The translations under genes were made by a program, and so were the position numbers. From Clostridia bacterium (lineage in GTDB: Bacteria; Bacillota; Clostridia; Oscillospirales; CAG-272): a stretch of DNA of 36,673 nt. The stretch spans positions 1-36,673 of the forward strand of contig JAFXAC010000056.1 in assembly GCA_017522125.1 (NCBI GenBank). Direction: 5' to 3'. Positions 1 through 9,219 of this stretch are shown here, piece after piece. The notes under the pieces are model-generated. The model worked only from the letters and a program-made list of their open reading frames with translations, was not told the DNA's origin and ran no database searches. The first letter of the stretch is position 1. Each line of letters starts with the position of its first letter.

Positions 1-1211
1 TAGGTCAGTCGGGCGGTCCTACCGCCGCGATAAACGCAACGCTTGCGGGCGTAATCAGAGGTGCGCTTGCGTCCGACGCGATAAAGACGCTCTACGGTAT
101 GAGAAACGGCGTTGAGGGACTTCTTAAGGAAAATATCGTAAATCTTTCCGAGATTTTTGCAAGCGAGGAAAAGATAGACGTTCTTGAGCATACTCCCGCG
201 GCGGCGCTCGGCTCCTGCCGCAAAAAGCTGCCCGCTGTCGGTGCCGACGGGGCAGAGCAGACCTACGCCGCACTTCTTGAAATTTTCAAAAAATACGATA
301 TCAGATATTTCTTCTATATCGGCGGCAACGATTCTATGGATACCGTTGCCAAGCTTTCCGAATACACGAAGGGACACGATTATGAGATGTGCATCATGGG
401 CGTGCCCAAGACCATCGACAACGACCTCGTTCTGACCGACCACACCCCGGGCTTTGGCTCTGCCGCGAAGTATATCGCGGTAACTATGCAGGAGATAATC
501 CGCGATTGCGCCGTCTACACCACGAAGGCGGTCACCATAGTTGAGATAATGGGACGTGACGCGGGCTGGCTTACCGCCGCATCCGCAATCGGCAGAGTTG
601 TAAACGGCATAGCCCCCGATTACGTTTACCTTCCCGAGAGAGATTTCGATATGGACGCATTCTTTGAGGACGTAAACGCGGCGCTTGAGCGCCACCCCAA
701 CGTAGTTATCGCCGTTTCCGAGGGCGTCCGCTTTGCCGACGGAAGATACGTCTGCGAGGGCGTTGACGTTGGCACTACCGACGTTTTCGGTCACAAGCAG
801 CTTTCGGGCACGGGCAAGGCACTTGAGCTTGCCGTAAGAGCAAAGCTTGGTTGTAAGGTGCGCTCCGTGGAGCTTAATATCTCACAGCGCTGTGCCGCGC
901 ACATCGCCTCGGCGCAGGATATTGCCGAGTCGGTCGCCGTCGGTAAGGCGGCGGTTGCCGCCGCAACTGAGGGAGTCACGCGCGAGATGATGACTATCGT
1001 AAGAGAAAATAAGGACGGCGAGTACGCCTTTAGCGTAGGTCACGCCGACGTTTCCGAGATAGCAAACAAGATAAAGCACGTTTATCCCGAATTCATTAAC
1101 GAGAGGGGCAACGACGTTACCGACGAGTGCTGTCGCTATCTGCTTCCGCTTATCAAGGGCGAGGCAATGCCGACTTATACCGACGGTATCCCGAACTTCT
1201 TCGTTATTTAA
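1..1211 (+). CDS. pfp: Pyrophosphate-dependent phosphofructokinase, 5'-truncated
   Basis: This cytoplasmic glycolytic enzyme phosphorylates fructose 6-phosphate to fructose 1,6-bisphosphate. The gene runs in from the left edge: the open frame starts at base 3 with GQSGGPTAAINATLAGV, the phosphate-binding N-terminus of the family, so only a few residues are missing and the ATG at 99 is internal. About 403 residues are visible. GGNDS (321-335) has Asp where ATP enzymes have Gly (GGDGS), and PKTIDND (405-425) has Lys before TIDND where ATP enzymes usually have Gly; both changes mark pyrophosphate users in characterised relatives. MGRDAGWL and SEGVRF follow. The phosphoryl donor is inferred from these residues, not shown. 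The dehydrogenase gene starts 9 bases downstream, so the two are probably co-transcribed. Confidence 0.93.
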   Translation, partial: GQSGGPTAAINATLAGVIRGALASDAIKTLYGMRNGVEGLLKENIVNLSEIFASEEKIDVLEHTPAAALGSCRKKLPAVGADGAEQTYAALLEIFKKYDIRYFFYIGGNDSMDTVAKLSEYTKGHDYEMCIMGVPKTIDNDLVLTDHTPGFGSAAKYIAVTMQEIIRDCAVYTTKAVTIVEIMGRDAGWLTAASAIGRVVNGIAPDYVYLPERDFDMDAFFEDVNAALERHPNVVIAVSEGVRFADGRYVCEGVDVGTTDVFGHKQLSGTGKALELAVRAKLGCKVRSVELNISQRCAAHIASAQDIAESVAVGKAAVAAATEGVTREMMTIVRENKDGEYAFSVGHADVSEIANKIKHVYPEFINERGNDVTDECCRYLLPLIKGEAMPTYTDGIPNFFVI

Positions 1212-1220
1212 GGAGAAAAA

Positions 1221-1988
1221 ATGAAAATTGCCGTTTTCACGGGCGCGTCGTCGGGTATGGGGCGCGAATTCGTCCGCAGGATATGCGCCGACGAGCATTT
1301 TGACGAGGTCTGGCTCATTGCACGCCGCCTTGAGAGGCTTGACACCCTTGCGGGCGAGCTTAACGGAGTCAAGGCAAGGCTCTTGCCGCTTGACCTTACG
1401 AAAAAGGAAGCGCTTGACGAGTATAAATCGCTTCTTGAAGCGGAAAAGCCCGACGTTGCCGTGCTTGTCAACGCGGCAGGCTTTGGACTTTTCGGCGGAT
1501 TTTGCGAAATGGAGCTTGAGCGTCAGCTCGATATGATAGAGCTTAACAGCCGTGCGCTCACGGCAATGACGTATCTCACTCTGCCGTACATGAAGGACGG
1601 CGGCAGGATATATCAGCTCGGCTCGCTTTCCGCATTTCAGCCCGTCCCATTTATCGGAGTTTACGCCGCGTCAAAGGCGTACGTCCTCAGCTTTACGCGT
1701 GCCGTCAACCGCGAGCTGAAGTCGCAACGCCGCGGCATTCGTATGATGGCGGTGTGTCCCGGTTGGGTAAAGACCGAGTTTTTCGACCACGCCGTTCACG
1801 ACGATACCGTGACGTATTATAACCGAATTTACACCGCCGAGCAGGTGGTAAGCCGCGCTATGCGCGATATGAAAAAGGGCAAGGACGTGTCCGTCTGCGG
1901 CAAGCAGATACGGGCGCAGGTGCGCCTTACCAAGCTTTTACCTCACAAGCTGGTTATGAATATCTGGTGCAAGCAACAGAAGAAATAA
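1221..1988 (+). CDS. Short-chain dehydrogenase/reductase (SDR) family protein
   Basis: A 255-residue classical SDR, an NAD(P)-dependent oxidoreductase with a Rossmann fold, probably cytoplasmic. The glycine-rich cofactor motif TGASSGMG is at residues 7-14, NAAGFG at 84-89, a serine in GSLSAF near 135-137, and the catalytic Tyr148-x3-Lys152 lies in YAASK. The length matches the family. The substrate cannot be read from the sequence. The start ATG follows AAGGAG with good spacing, only 9 bases after the pfp stop, so it is likely the second gene of that unit. No link to glycolysis is evident beyond position. Confidence 0.9.
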   Translation: MKIAVFTGASSGMGREFVRRICADEHFDEVWLIARRLERLDTLAGELNGVKARLLPLDLTKKEALDEYKSLLEAEKPDVAVLVNAAGFGLFGGFCEMELERQLDMIELNSRALTAMTYLTLPYMKDGGRIYQLGSLSAFQPVPFIGVYAASKAYVLSFTRAVNRELKSQRRGIRMMAVCPGWVKTEFFDHAVHDDTVTYYNRIYTAEQVVSRAMRDMKKGKDVSVCGKQIRAQVRLTKLLPHKLVMNIWCKQQKK

Positions 1989-2014
1989 GCGTAGTGTCCG
2001 TGCGGACACTACGC
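1989..2014. repeat. Perfect 12-bp-stem hairpin directly after the SDR stop codon
   Basis: GCGTAGTGTCCG and its exact reverse complement are separated by only TG. It begins at the first base after the TAA stop. There is no T-run after it, so it is not a standard intrinsic terminator. It is the first unit of the palindrome array that follows and could protect the 3' end of the mRNA. Confidence 0.8.
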
Positions 2015-2017
2015 ATC

Positions 2018-2136
2018 GATATAAATCCGCTACCGCGGATTTTCGATATACGCCGGCGGCGCACAATGTGCGCCGCCGCGGTCGATATGCGCCTTCGGCG
2101 CACGATATGCTCACTTCGTGAGCGCGGATTTATATC
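2018..2136. repeat. Nested palindrome element with 13-bp terminal inverted repeats
   Basis: The ends are perfect inverted repeats: GATATAAATCCGC at 2018-2030 and GCGGATTTATATC at 2124-2136. Inside lie four smaller perfect palindromes: AAATCCGC/GCGGATTT (2023-2042), an 11-bp GC-rich stem (2054-2064 with 2068-2078, loop AAT), TGCGCC-TTC-GGCGCA (2088-2102) and GCTCAC-TTC-GTGAGC (2109-2123). They are separated by TCGATAT spacers at 2016, 2043 and 2082 and a related CGATATG at 2103. No reading frame of note is contained. It resembles a non-autonomous repeated element; copy number elsewhere is unknown. Confidence 0.75.
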
Positions 2137-2140
2137 ATAT

Positions 2141-2217
2141 CGAGTTTGAGCGAAGCGAAAACATATCGAATTCGAGCGAAGCGAGAATATATCGAGCCGA
2201 GCAAGAGCGAGGCATAT
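2141..2217. repeat. Three tandem 25-26 bp direct repeats with ATATCGA junctions
   Basis: Units are 2141-2166, 2167-2192 and 2193-2217. Each begins CGA, carries a GAGCGAAGCGA-like core (GAGCAAGAGCGAG in the last, most diverged copy) and ends in ATAT, so ATATCGA recurs at 2137, 2163, 2189 and 2214. This spacer is the reverse complement of the TCGATAT spacer used on the left side of the array. Confidence 0.75.
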
Positions 2218-2222
2218 CGACA

Positions 2223-2264
2223 TAACAAGCACAGCTTCCGCGTGCGTGGATGCGGTGCTTGTTA
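2223..2264. repeat. Hairpin with 10-bp perfect stem
   Basis: TAACAAGCAC at 2223-2232 pairs exactly with GTGCTTGTTA at 2255-2264, and the 22-base loop can pair partly with itself. It lies between the repeat array and the terminator. Function unknown; it may be one more unit of the array. Confidence 0.55.
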
Positions 2265-2271
2265 ATAAAAG

Positions 2272-2303
2272 GACGAGGAATTTTACAATTCTTCGTCATT
2301 TTT
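2272..2303. terminator. Bidirectional intrinsic terminator between SDR gene and addA
   Basis: GACGAGGAATT (2272-2282) pairs with AATTCTTCGTC (2287-2297) with one G-T wobble, followed by ATTTTTA on the + strand. Read from the - strand, the same stem is followed by CTTTTATT, so it can also end the addB-addA transcript. Confidence 0.8.
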
Positions 2304-2378
2304 ATATCGTTAGCGAACGTGTTTTAGGTTTTACCTAACTTATCCTTTAGAGTGCGCTCTATCGAAGTCCTTGTTTTT

Positions 2379-5300
2379 TTATATAACGTCAAATGCGCAA
2401 CCCGCGTGGAGCGAGAATATGCACACTCTGTCTGGGCGGCGGCCCATAATGCTCTCAAGCGCCAGCGAGTAGTAGCCAAGCTGCTCGCCGTGTCGCTCCG
2501 AAAGTGTTTTTCTTGCAAGCTCACCGTCCTTTAGCTCCTCGCGCGTAAGGCGGTCGGTCTTGTAATCGCAAAGCACGAGCCTTCCCTCGGCATCTATGAA
2601 GAACAGGTCGATAACGCCCTGAACGAGTAGCCTCTCACCTTCTATCTCGCGCGAAAATTCGGGAGACGAGGTGAAGTCCGCCGCATCAAGAAAGACGTTG
2701 AACCTCTGCTCGCGGTAGAGCTTTTGCGCCGCGAGTATCTCCTTCATAAGCGCGCTTCTTGAAAATGCCGCGACCTCGTCTGTGCGAATAATATCAGCCG
2801 CACTCTGCGGAATAAAGCCCTCGGCAAGCAGGCGGTCAGCCTCGCGGCGCACCGATTCCTCACTTCCGTCAAGGTGCGAAAAATCGCAGAACTGCATAAA
2901 GAGGTGCGTTGCCGTTCCGCGCTCGGCGGCGTCGTTTCCGCCGCCCATGAAGCGCGGCGTTCTCGGCTCGGAGTCCTCAACTTTTTTAATAAGAGCGTCG
3001 GTGTCGTCGGCTTGGTCGAGCGCCTCGGGATACAGACGCGAAACCGAGAGCTTTGCGGGAATTTGCGATATCGCACCGTGCGGGTAAGCGTATTCAAGGC
3101 GGCGGCACAGCTCTGCCCTCAGCGGCTCGATCCTTTCGTTGCTTATAATGGGAACAATTTCCTCATCTGACTCGGCGTCCTGCTCTACCGTGGGGATTAT
3201 TTCCTTGAAGGTATAGCTTCCAAGCCCGCGCCCTGCTTCAAGCGCAAGCATTATCCACGCGAAGAGCGAGCGCTTTTCCGTCAGGGCAGTCCTGCCGCCG
3301 AGCGCGGCACGTCGCTTCGCCGCCGCGCGTGAGGCTTCAAGGAAGTCCTTTCCGCCCGACGCGGTGATATAGAGCATATCTCTTGCGCGTGTAAGCGCAA
3401 CGTAGAGAATGCGTATTGCCTCGTCGATGCCGCGCGAGTCTATTTTCTCCGCGGCGGCAAGTCTTGTCGGCGTGTCAAACGTGCCAAAGCCCGTTTTGTC
3501 GCCGAGCTTTGCGGCAACGCCGATATCGTCGTCGGACGTAAAGAGTATCGGCGGCGTGCTGTCGCGGCGCGACAGCGAGCTTGCCGTATTTATAAGGAAT
3601 ACCACGGGAAATTCAAGTCCCTTCGACTTATGCACCGACATAATATTTACCGTATTATCGTCGGAAATATCCTCGGTCTTTACCTCGGTATCGTTTTCGA
3701 TTATGCCGTGTACGTAGTCGACGAAATCGTGCAAGCTCCTATAGGTCGATGCCTCGTACTGCCTTGCGTATTCGTATAGCTGCTGTAAATTTTTGCGTCT
3801 TTCGGCGGGCGTGCGCTTGCGCGACTCCGCCGACGAGCCCGCGTACGTCAGCGCGGCGGTGTCCTGCCAAAGATATTTGATAAATCTGTGTACGGGCATC
3901 GACTCGGCACTTAAGCGATAGCTCTCGAGCCGTTGACTTGCCGCAACGCAACGCGCGGATAGCTCGCCGTCGGGGTTATCCGCGGCGTATTCGAGCATCG
4001 CGTCGTAAAGCGAGGTGTCCTTTCTGCCAAGGCGTATTTTCACAAGGTCGGAAAGGGAAAAATTAAATATCGGCGAGCGTAGCGTTCCCGCAAGCGCAAG
4101 GTCGCGCCTCGGGTTATCGCAAGCGGACAGGAGCGAGAGCATCAAAAGCACCTCGGGGTTTTCAAAAAGTCCGCTTCCCACGCTGTTGGCGTAGCGAATG
4201 CCCTCGCGTGCGAGCGCCTCTGCCATCTTCGTGCAGGTCGAGTTGGAGCGTGCAAGCACCGCAATGTCGCACGGCTTTATTTTCTTGCCGTCGGGCAGAT
4301 ATCCGTGTGCCACGAGCGTTTTTATTTCAGAAATAACGAAGGCTATCTCCTGCTCAAGCCCCGTACTGCTTTCCTCGTCGTCCTCGCCCTCCTCGTCAGA
4401 ATTCTTCTTTGCGGATTCCGCTACGGCAATGCACACGGGTGCGTTTCCGCCCGCACCGCGCGAGAAGCGCAGGTCGTCCTCGGGCATATATCCTATGCCC
4501 GCATCAGTCGAGTCCTTTTCGGACTCCCTGAACAGATATGAGCAAACGCCGTTCGTGAAATTGATTATGTTTTCGGCGCAACGGAAGTTTTCCGACATAA
4601 AGAGTGAGCAGGGCGAGCCGTCGTCGGACTCTGCGCTGTAAATGGGGAAGCTCGTTCTGTACGCGGCAAACACCGCAGGCTCTGCCTGACGGAAGGAGTA
4701 TATGCTCTGCTTGATATCACCGACGAGAAAGAGGTTGTTGCGGCTTATCGCGCGGAATATCTCGTCCTGAATAACGTCGGTGTCCTGATATTCGTCGACG
4801 AAAATATGGGTAAACTTTTTGCTTTCCTCAATAGCAAGGGGCGTCGGTTTACCGTCCTCGCCTATGAAAAGGCTTCGGACGAAGCGGCGCAGGTCGGAAA
4901 ATTCGCATACGGAAAGGGCAAGCTTTTCCTCTCGGTAAGCCTCACCGAAGTCTGCCATAAGCTCGGCAAGCATACGGCAAAACCACGCGCTTTTCTTCAT
5001 TACCCACGGCAGATCCTTCTCGTTAAACGCGAAAAATCCGCCCTTGAGTTTAAGCAAGTAGTCCTTTAGTGCGTCCCTTTCTGCCTTTACAGCCTCGGTT
5101 ACCTCGCTTTTCGGCTTTGCCGTGCCTATTTTCAAGGGCTGATAGTCAAGCAGTCGGCAATGCGCGGCGGTGTAGTCCTTGCCGTCAAGGCTGGCAAGAA
5201 GGTCTTTTATGCACTCGCAATCGTCCTCAAGCGCGGCGCGGCGCGGCTCTGCCGTGGGGTTCTCGTCTATAAGGCGAAGTGACGCTTCACCGCGAGCAAG

Positions 5301-5981
5301 AAGAGCCTTGAGCGTTTGCGTGCAGGAGTTTAGCATCGAGCGTCCCGCGCGGCTTTCGAAAAACGGCATCTCTGCCTCTTTTTCGTAAAGCGCGGCACAG
5401 CCTTCAAGATATTTCACGCCGTCGGGAACGGCACCGAGCTTTTTGAAAATATCAAGCAGAGTGTGCGCAAGTCTTGCGTCGCTACGCGCGGTGGTCAGCT
5501 CGTCGCAAAACGCGCCGAAATCCCCGTGCGTAGCGTACGCCCTGTCGATAACGGAGTTCATAAGCGAAAGGCGCATCGGCGCAAGCTCGCTCTCGTCTAC
5601 GAGGCGGAAGGACGAGGATATTCCAAGACGCTGAAAATTTGCGTCAACTATGCTCTTGTAATACGAGTCGATAGTGCATATTTTTGCGCTACCCACATAC
5701 GTGAGCTGACGGGAGAGGTGGCGGCTTGCGCGGTCGGCGGCAAGCGCCTCGGTCAGCGCCTTCGTTATCCTTGCCTTCAGCTCGCCCGCCGCCTTTCGCG
5801 TAAAGGTCACGACAAGCATATCCGAAATATCGGCGGGGGAGCTCTTGTCTGTCAAAAGGTCGATTATTCTTTTTGTAAGCGTGGCAGTTTTGCCCGAGCC
5901 TGCGGCGGCGGAAACGAGAATGCTTCTGCCCCGAAGGTCAACGGCAAGCTGTTGCGCTTGTGTTAGCTTTATTTCACCCAT
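2379..5981 (-). CDS. addA: ATP-dependent helicase/nuclease subunit A (AddA)
   Basis: AddA is the UvrD-like helicase and nuclease subunit of AddAB, which resects double-strand breaks and loads RecA in most Firmicutes. At 1200 residues it has family length. Walker A AAAGSGKT is at residues 25-32, Walker B DEYQDT at about 396-401, GDIKQSIYSFRQ at about 421, a motif V segment with SVHKSKGLEFPVV, and motif VI with YVALTRARD. The C-terminal RecB-type nuclease centre has VQGVID and DYKTD (Asp about 1139). I chose the ATG at 5981 because GGAGGGAG lies just upstream; a longer frame from a TTG at 5996 overlaps the addB stop and has no better site. The gene follows addB by 11 bases and ends before a shared terminator. 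Confidence 0.96.
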   Translation of the reverse strand: MGEIKLTQAQQLAVDLRGRSILVSAAAGSGKTATLTKRIIDLLTDKSSPADISDMLVVTFTRKAAGELKARITKALTEALAADRASRHLSRQLTYVGSAKICTIDSYYKSIVDANFQRLGISSSFRLVDESELAPMRLSLMNSVIDRAYATHGDFGAFCDELTTARSDARLAHTLLDIFKKLGAVPDGVKYLEGCAALYEKEAEMPFFESRAGRSMLNSCTQTLKALLARGEASLRLIDENPTAEPRRAALEDDCECIKDLLASLDGKDYTAAHCRLLDYQPLKIGTAKPKSEVTEAVKAERDALKDYLLKLKGGFFAFNEKDLPWVMKKSAWFCRMLAELMADFGEAYREEKLALSVCEFSDLRRFVRSLFIGEDGKPTPLAIEESKKFTHIFVDEYQDTDVIQDEIFRAISRNNLFLVGDIKQSIYSFRQAEPAVFAAYRTSFPIYSAESDDGSPCSLFMSENFRCAENIINFTNGVCSYLFRESEKDSTDAGIGYMPEDDLRFSRGAGGNAPVCIAVAESAKKNSDEEGEDDEESSTGLEQEIAFVISEIKTLVAHGYLPDGKKIKPCDIAVLARSNSTCTKMAEALAREGIRYANSVGSGLFENPEVLLMLSLLSACDNPRRDLALAGTLRSPIFNFSLSDLVKIRLGRKDTSLYDAMLEYAADNPDGELSARCVAASQRLESYRLSAESMPVHRFIKYLWQDTAALTYAGSSAESRKRTPAERRKNLQQLYEYARQYEASTYRSLHDFVDYVHGIIENDTEVKTEDISDDNTVNIMSVHKSKGLEFPVVFLINTASSLSRRDSTPPILFTSDDDIGVAAKLGDKTGFGTFDTPTRLAAAEKIDSRGIDEAIRILYVALTRARDMLYITASGGKDFLEASRAAAKRRAALGGRTALTEKRSLFAWIMLALEAGRGLGSYTFKEIIPTVEQDAESDEEIVPIISNERIEPLRAELCRRLEYAYPHGAISQIPAKLSVSRLYPEALDQADDTDALIKKVEDSEPRTPRFMGGGNDAAERGTATHLFMQFCDFSHLDGSEESVRREADRLLAEGFIPQSAADIIRTDEVAAFSRSALMKEILAAQKLYREQRFNVFLDAADFTSSPEFSREIEGERLLVQGVIDLFFIDAEGRLVLCDYKTDRLTREELKDGELARKTLSERHGEQLGYYSLALESIMGRRPDRVCIFSLHAGCAFDVI

Positions 5982-5992
5982 TTCTCCCTCCG

Positions 5993-8900
5993 TCAATAGC
6001 TTTGATTTTTGCTCTTTTTAGCGGCGCGGCATACCGTGTTGTATGCGCAGTATTTGCAATCGTCCTTCTCGGACGGACGCGCGTGCGCGCCGCCGCCGCG
6101 CATATCCTCTGCCACTTCCTTAAGTATTTTCTTGATTTTTTCGTTAAGGTAATCAAACGCCTCGGCGGTAAGCGTCGGCGGATTTTTGCTTCTGCCCGAT
6201 ACCATAAGATACCGCTTGTTTTCCGAACGGCTCACGGCGGCAAGCACGGCGGGGTCGTCAAGTATCAGCCCACTGCGCTTGAACTCTCCGAAAACGCTGT
6301 TTTTTACCGATGCGGCATCCGTGCCGCCCTTTACGCCCACGCGCTCGGAGCTTGCCGAAAGGTACGATATTGCGGCGGGAACGCTGTCGCCGCCGTAAGA
6401 GGCGTCGGTCAGCGCGTAGATGTATAAGAGAAGCTGAAGATTTTTCTTTTTGTCGATATCGCCTATCGAAAACAGCTTTTTGCCCGTCTTGTAGTCGACC
6501 GTGCGCAGATACGCCTTGCCGCCGTGGCGGAATACGTCAACGCGGTCAATTTTACCGTTCAGGGTAACAATGCCGCCGTCCGAAAGCGGTATTTCGGGCG
6601 AGGGAATATCGTGTCCTATGGATAGCTCGAAGGCTTCGGGGCAAAAGCTGCTGTCGGACAGCTCGCACTCGATGTCCTCGATAATGAGAGATGCAAGGCG
6701 GCAAAGGCGCTCGGTCATATATTCTATCCTGCGTCCTGCGTCCGTGGGCAGATGCTCCAGCGCGTAATCCGCGGTGTGCTTTCTTATGATAGCCGCCTTT
6801 TCCTCGCCGCTCGGGAATTTTCCGCCACGGCGCAAAAAGACCTCTATAAGATATTTTTCAAGTATGAAATGCACGAACGTGCCTATGCTGTCCGCGCTGA
6901 ATTCAGCCCGCTTTCCCTCGTCAAGCGAGAGCAGATAATTACAGCAATATGCAAAATGGCATTTTGTAAAGCTTTCAAGCTTCGTTTGGCTGAGCGTCAG
7001 ACGCTTGCCGTACACCAGCCCCGCGACGTCTGCGGAAAGCTCATCGTTTTCCGCGCTCACGGGTACGCGATAGGGCATTTTATCGCCAAGCACGCGCCTT
7101 ATCGCCTCGCCCTCGGCAGTTCCCTCAAGCAGAGTTGCGTATTCGGCGGCGGACGCGGCTGTGCGTATGCGGTCAAAGAGATGCTCCGACGTGTTTTTAA
7201 CACTTACGTGCGCACATACGTCGTGAAGGCGCACGAACGCGACCGACGGCGTACTGCCCGCGCGTGTGTATACTATCAGCTTGTCCGAGGCAGAGCCTAC
7301 GGCGCGGCGGAAGAAGAAAAGCTCCTCTGATGAGTCGCTCTCGCGTCCACCCGAAATGGGTAGTGAAAGCGCGATAAGCTCCTCGCGCTCGGCGGCGGAA
7401 AGCAGACCGCCTCCCGTAGCGGCGGCAGGAAATTCACCGTCGCAAGCGCCGAGAATGATAACCGCCCTCGCGCCCGAGGTGCGTATCATATTCGCACTAC
7501 CGACGCTTACCTCGTCGCTTGAGGTGGGAATGCTTCCCATCTGCGTTTGCTCAAGCAGAGTGCTAAGTGCAAAGGCGAATTCGTGTATTTCGGGCTTTTT
7601 GCCGTCGCCAAAGCAGTCGCAAAGCTCGTCAAGAACCGTAAGAAATGCGTCGTAGGTGCGTGCAGTCTCGGCGGATTCTCTGCCGCGCTCGGCGGCAAGC
7701 TCGCGCACGGCAAGCTCCTTTAGCTTTTTGGGTGCGCCCGACTCCTCTACGTAGCCTACGGTCGCACGGCAAAGCTCGGCACAGCTTGCGGCGGCGTTTA
7801 TCTCGGCAAAATATTTCTTTAATTTTTCAAGCAAAAAAGTATGTACCTTGTTCGCGGCGGCAAGCTTTTCCTCGCCGCGCGGTGAGAGCGCGGCGTTGTA
7901 GCCGTCGGGATTCATAGTCCACTCGCCCTCGGCGGCAAGCCTTTTGCCGCTTATGCTCCATTTTGCGGTATATTCCTCAAAAAGGTCTGCGTCCTTCGTG
8001 GAGATATCAAGCAATCCCGTCTTAACGTGCGCGATAACGTCCTCGCGCTTCCAGCCGAACTGCTTTATGCGAAGCGCAGAGAGGATAAGACGCGACAGCG
8101 GACTTGTGGACAGGTCGCGCTTTTCGGAAAAATAATACGGCACGCCCATCGTTTCAAGGGCGGTGTCAAGTATTCCGCGATATTTCGTCGCATCACGCGC
8201 AATTATAGCGATATCTCTGCAACGGTAGCCATCTTCAAGCAGGGCGCGCACGCGCGACGCCGCGGCTTCCGCCTCGTCGTAGATATCAGCCGCCTGCCAC
8301 AGCTCGACGCTTCCGTCGTCATCGGTGAGCACGACCTCCTCGTCCATTCGCCACAGCTTTTCGGACAGAAGACTTAGCGTGGTGGCACTCGCGCGGCGAT
8401 TCTCGCCAAGACTCACCGTTTCCACCTTGCCGCCAAAGCCTGCGGCATCGGAGCGTAGCTTGTCCGAGTAATCCCTTATTGCCGAGGTGTCGATCCCTCG
8501 GTAGGTGGGAGAGGGCAGAGGGACGGTGGCGGTAAGGCACTCTGCCTCGCCCATAATGCGTCTTAGTACGGCATGCTCCTGCCCCGTAAGGCTGTAAAAC
8601 GAATCGAGATACACGCGCATTCCCGAAAAATAGCCGCGTGCGGTGGTGTCAATCAGCTCGCAAAGGCGGTCAAGGTCACTCGACGGGTCGGCGTGGCTTT
8701 GCGAAAGCAAAAGGCGGTAGCTTGCCGTAACGGTCGCTATGTCAGATAGCTTGCGGCGTAGCGTTGAGTCGGGCATATCTGCCGCGAAGCGCTCAAGCTC
8801 CTCGGGAGATATGCCCGAGGACGAAAGCTCCTTGGCAACGGAAAGCATCGTTGCGGGCAGAGAACGGTCGCTTGACGCACGCTCGTGATATTCGGTGAGC

Positions 8901-9205
8901 ATTGGGGCGCACTGACAAAGCGCACGCCACATTATAAGGGTGCGCTGACCTGCGCTTGCGTAGTTGTATACAAGACCGCCCGCCTTGCGGAAAACTCGGT
9001 TGGCAAGACGGGAGAAATTCAGCACCTCGATGTTTAGCTGTGCCGAGGCGGGAAGGCGTTCAAGAAGCTCGCGCTCTGCGGCAACGGTCTGTTGCTCGGG
9101 CACGAGGAGTATTGCGGGAGCGCCCTCGCTTGCGTCCCTTTCAAGACAGGAAAGGACGTATTCGCTTTTTCCGCTTCCGATGTCGCCGTAAATCAGCTTG
9201 ACCAT
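5993..9205 (-). CDS. addB: ATP-dependent helicase/nuclease subunit B (AddB)
   Basis: AddB is the second subunit of AddAB, carrying an inactivated helicase region that recognises Chi and a nuclease domain stapled by a 4Fe-4S cluster. The protein has 1070 residues. Walker A GDIGSGKS is at residues 7-14. Nuclease residues include Asp887 in GKIDRVD and Asp904/Lys906 in DYKTG. The cluster ligands are visible as Cys749 (FTKCHF) and Cys1050-x2-Cys1053-x5-Cys1059 (CKYCAYNTVC), the spacing known from Bacillus subtilis AddB. The start ATG is preceded by AGGAG. It lies between an unknown membrane protein gene (14 bases upstream) and addA, all in one operon. Confidence 0.96.
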   Translation of the reverse strand: MVKLIYGDIGSGKSEYVLSCLERDASEGAPAILLVPEQQTVAAERELLERLPASAQLNIEVLNFSRLANRVFRKAGGLVYNYASAGQRTLIMWRALCQCAPMLTEYHERASSDRSLPATMLSVAKELSSSGISPEELERFAADMPDSTLRRKLSDIATVTASYRLLLSQSHADPSSDLDRLCELIDTTARGYFSGMRVYLDSFYSLTGQEHAVLRRIMGEAECLTATVPLPSPTYRGIDTSAIRDYSDKLRSDAAGFGGKVETVSLGENRRASATTLSLLSEKLWRMDEEVVLTDDDGSVELWQAADIYDEAEAAASRVRALLEDGYRCRDIAIIARDATKYRGILDTALETMGVPYYFSEKRDLSTSPLSRLILSALRIKQFGWKREDVIAHVKTGLLDISTKDADLFEEYTAKWSISGKRLAAEGEWTMNPDGYNAALSPRGEEKLAAANKVHTFLLEKLKKYFAEINAAASCAELCRATVGYVEESGAPKKLKELAVRELAAERGRESAETARTYDAFLTVLDELCDCFGDGKKPEIHEFAFALSTLLEQTQMGSIPTSSDEVSVGSANMIRTSGARAVIILGACDGEFPAAATGGGLLSAAEREELIALSLPISGGRESDSSEELFFFRRAVGSASDKLIVYTRAGSTPSVAFVRLHDVCAHVSVKNTSEHLFDRIRTAASAAEYATLLEGTAEGEAIRRVLGDKMPYRVPVSAENDELSADVAGLVYGKRLTLSQTKLESFTKCHFAYCCNYLLSLDEGKRAEFSADSIGTFVHFILEKYLIEVFLRRGGKFPSGEEKAAIIRKHTADYALEHLPTDAGRRIEYMTERLCRLASLIIEDIECELSDSSFCPEAFELSIGHDIPSPEIPLSDGGIVTLNGKIDRVDVFRHGGKAYLRTVDYKTGKKLFSIGDIDKKKNLQLLLYIYALTDASYGGDSVPAAISYLSASSERVGVKGGTDAASVKNSVFGEFKRSGLILDDPAVLAAVSRSENKRYLMVSGRSKNPPTLTAEAFDYLNEKIKKILKEVAEDMRGGGAHARPSEKDDCKYCAYNTVCRAAKKSKNQSY

Positions 9206-9219
9206 TTTATTCTCCTAAA

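Noticed and set aside
2141..2217. Possible CRISPR array
   Set aside because: The units are contiguous repeats with no unique spacers, and no cas gene is present.
1967..2232. Short open frames within the palindrome array
   Set aside because: They arise from translation of repeats and have no ribosome sites.
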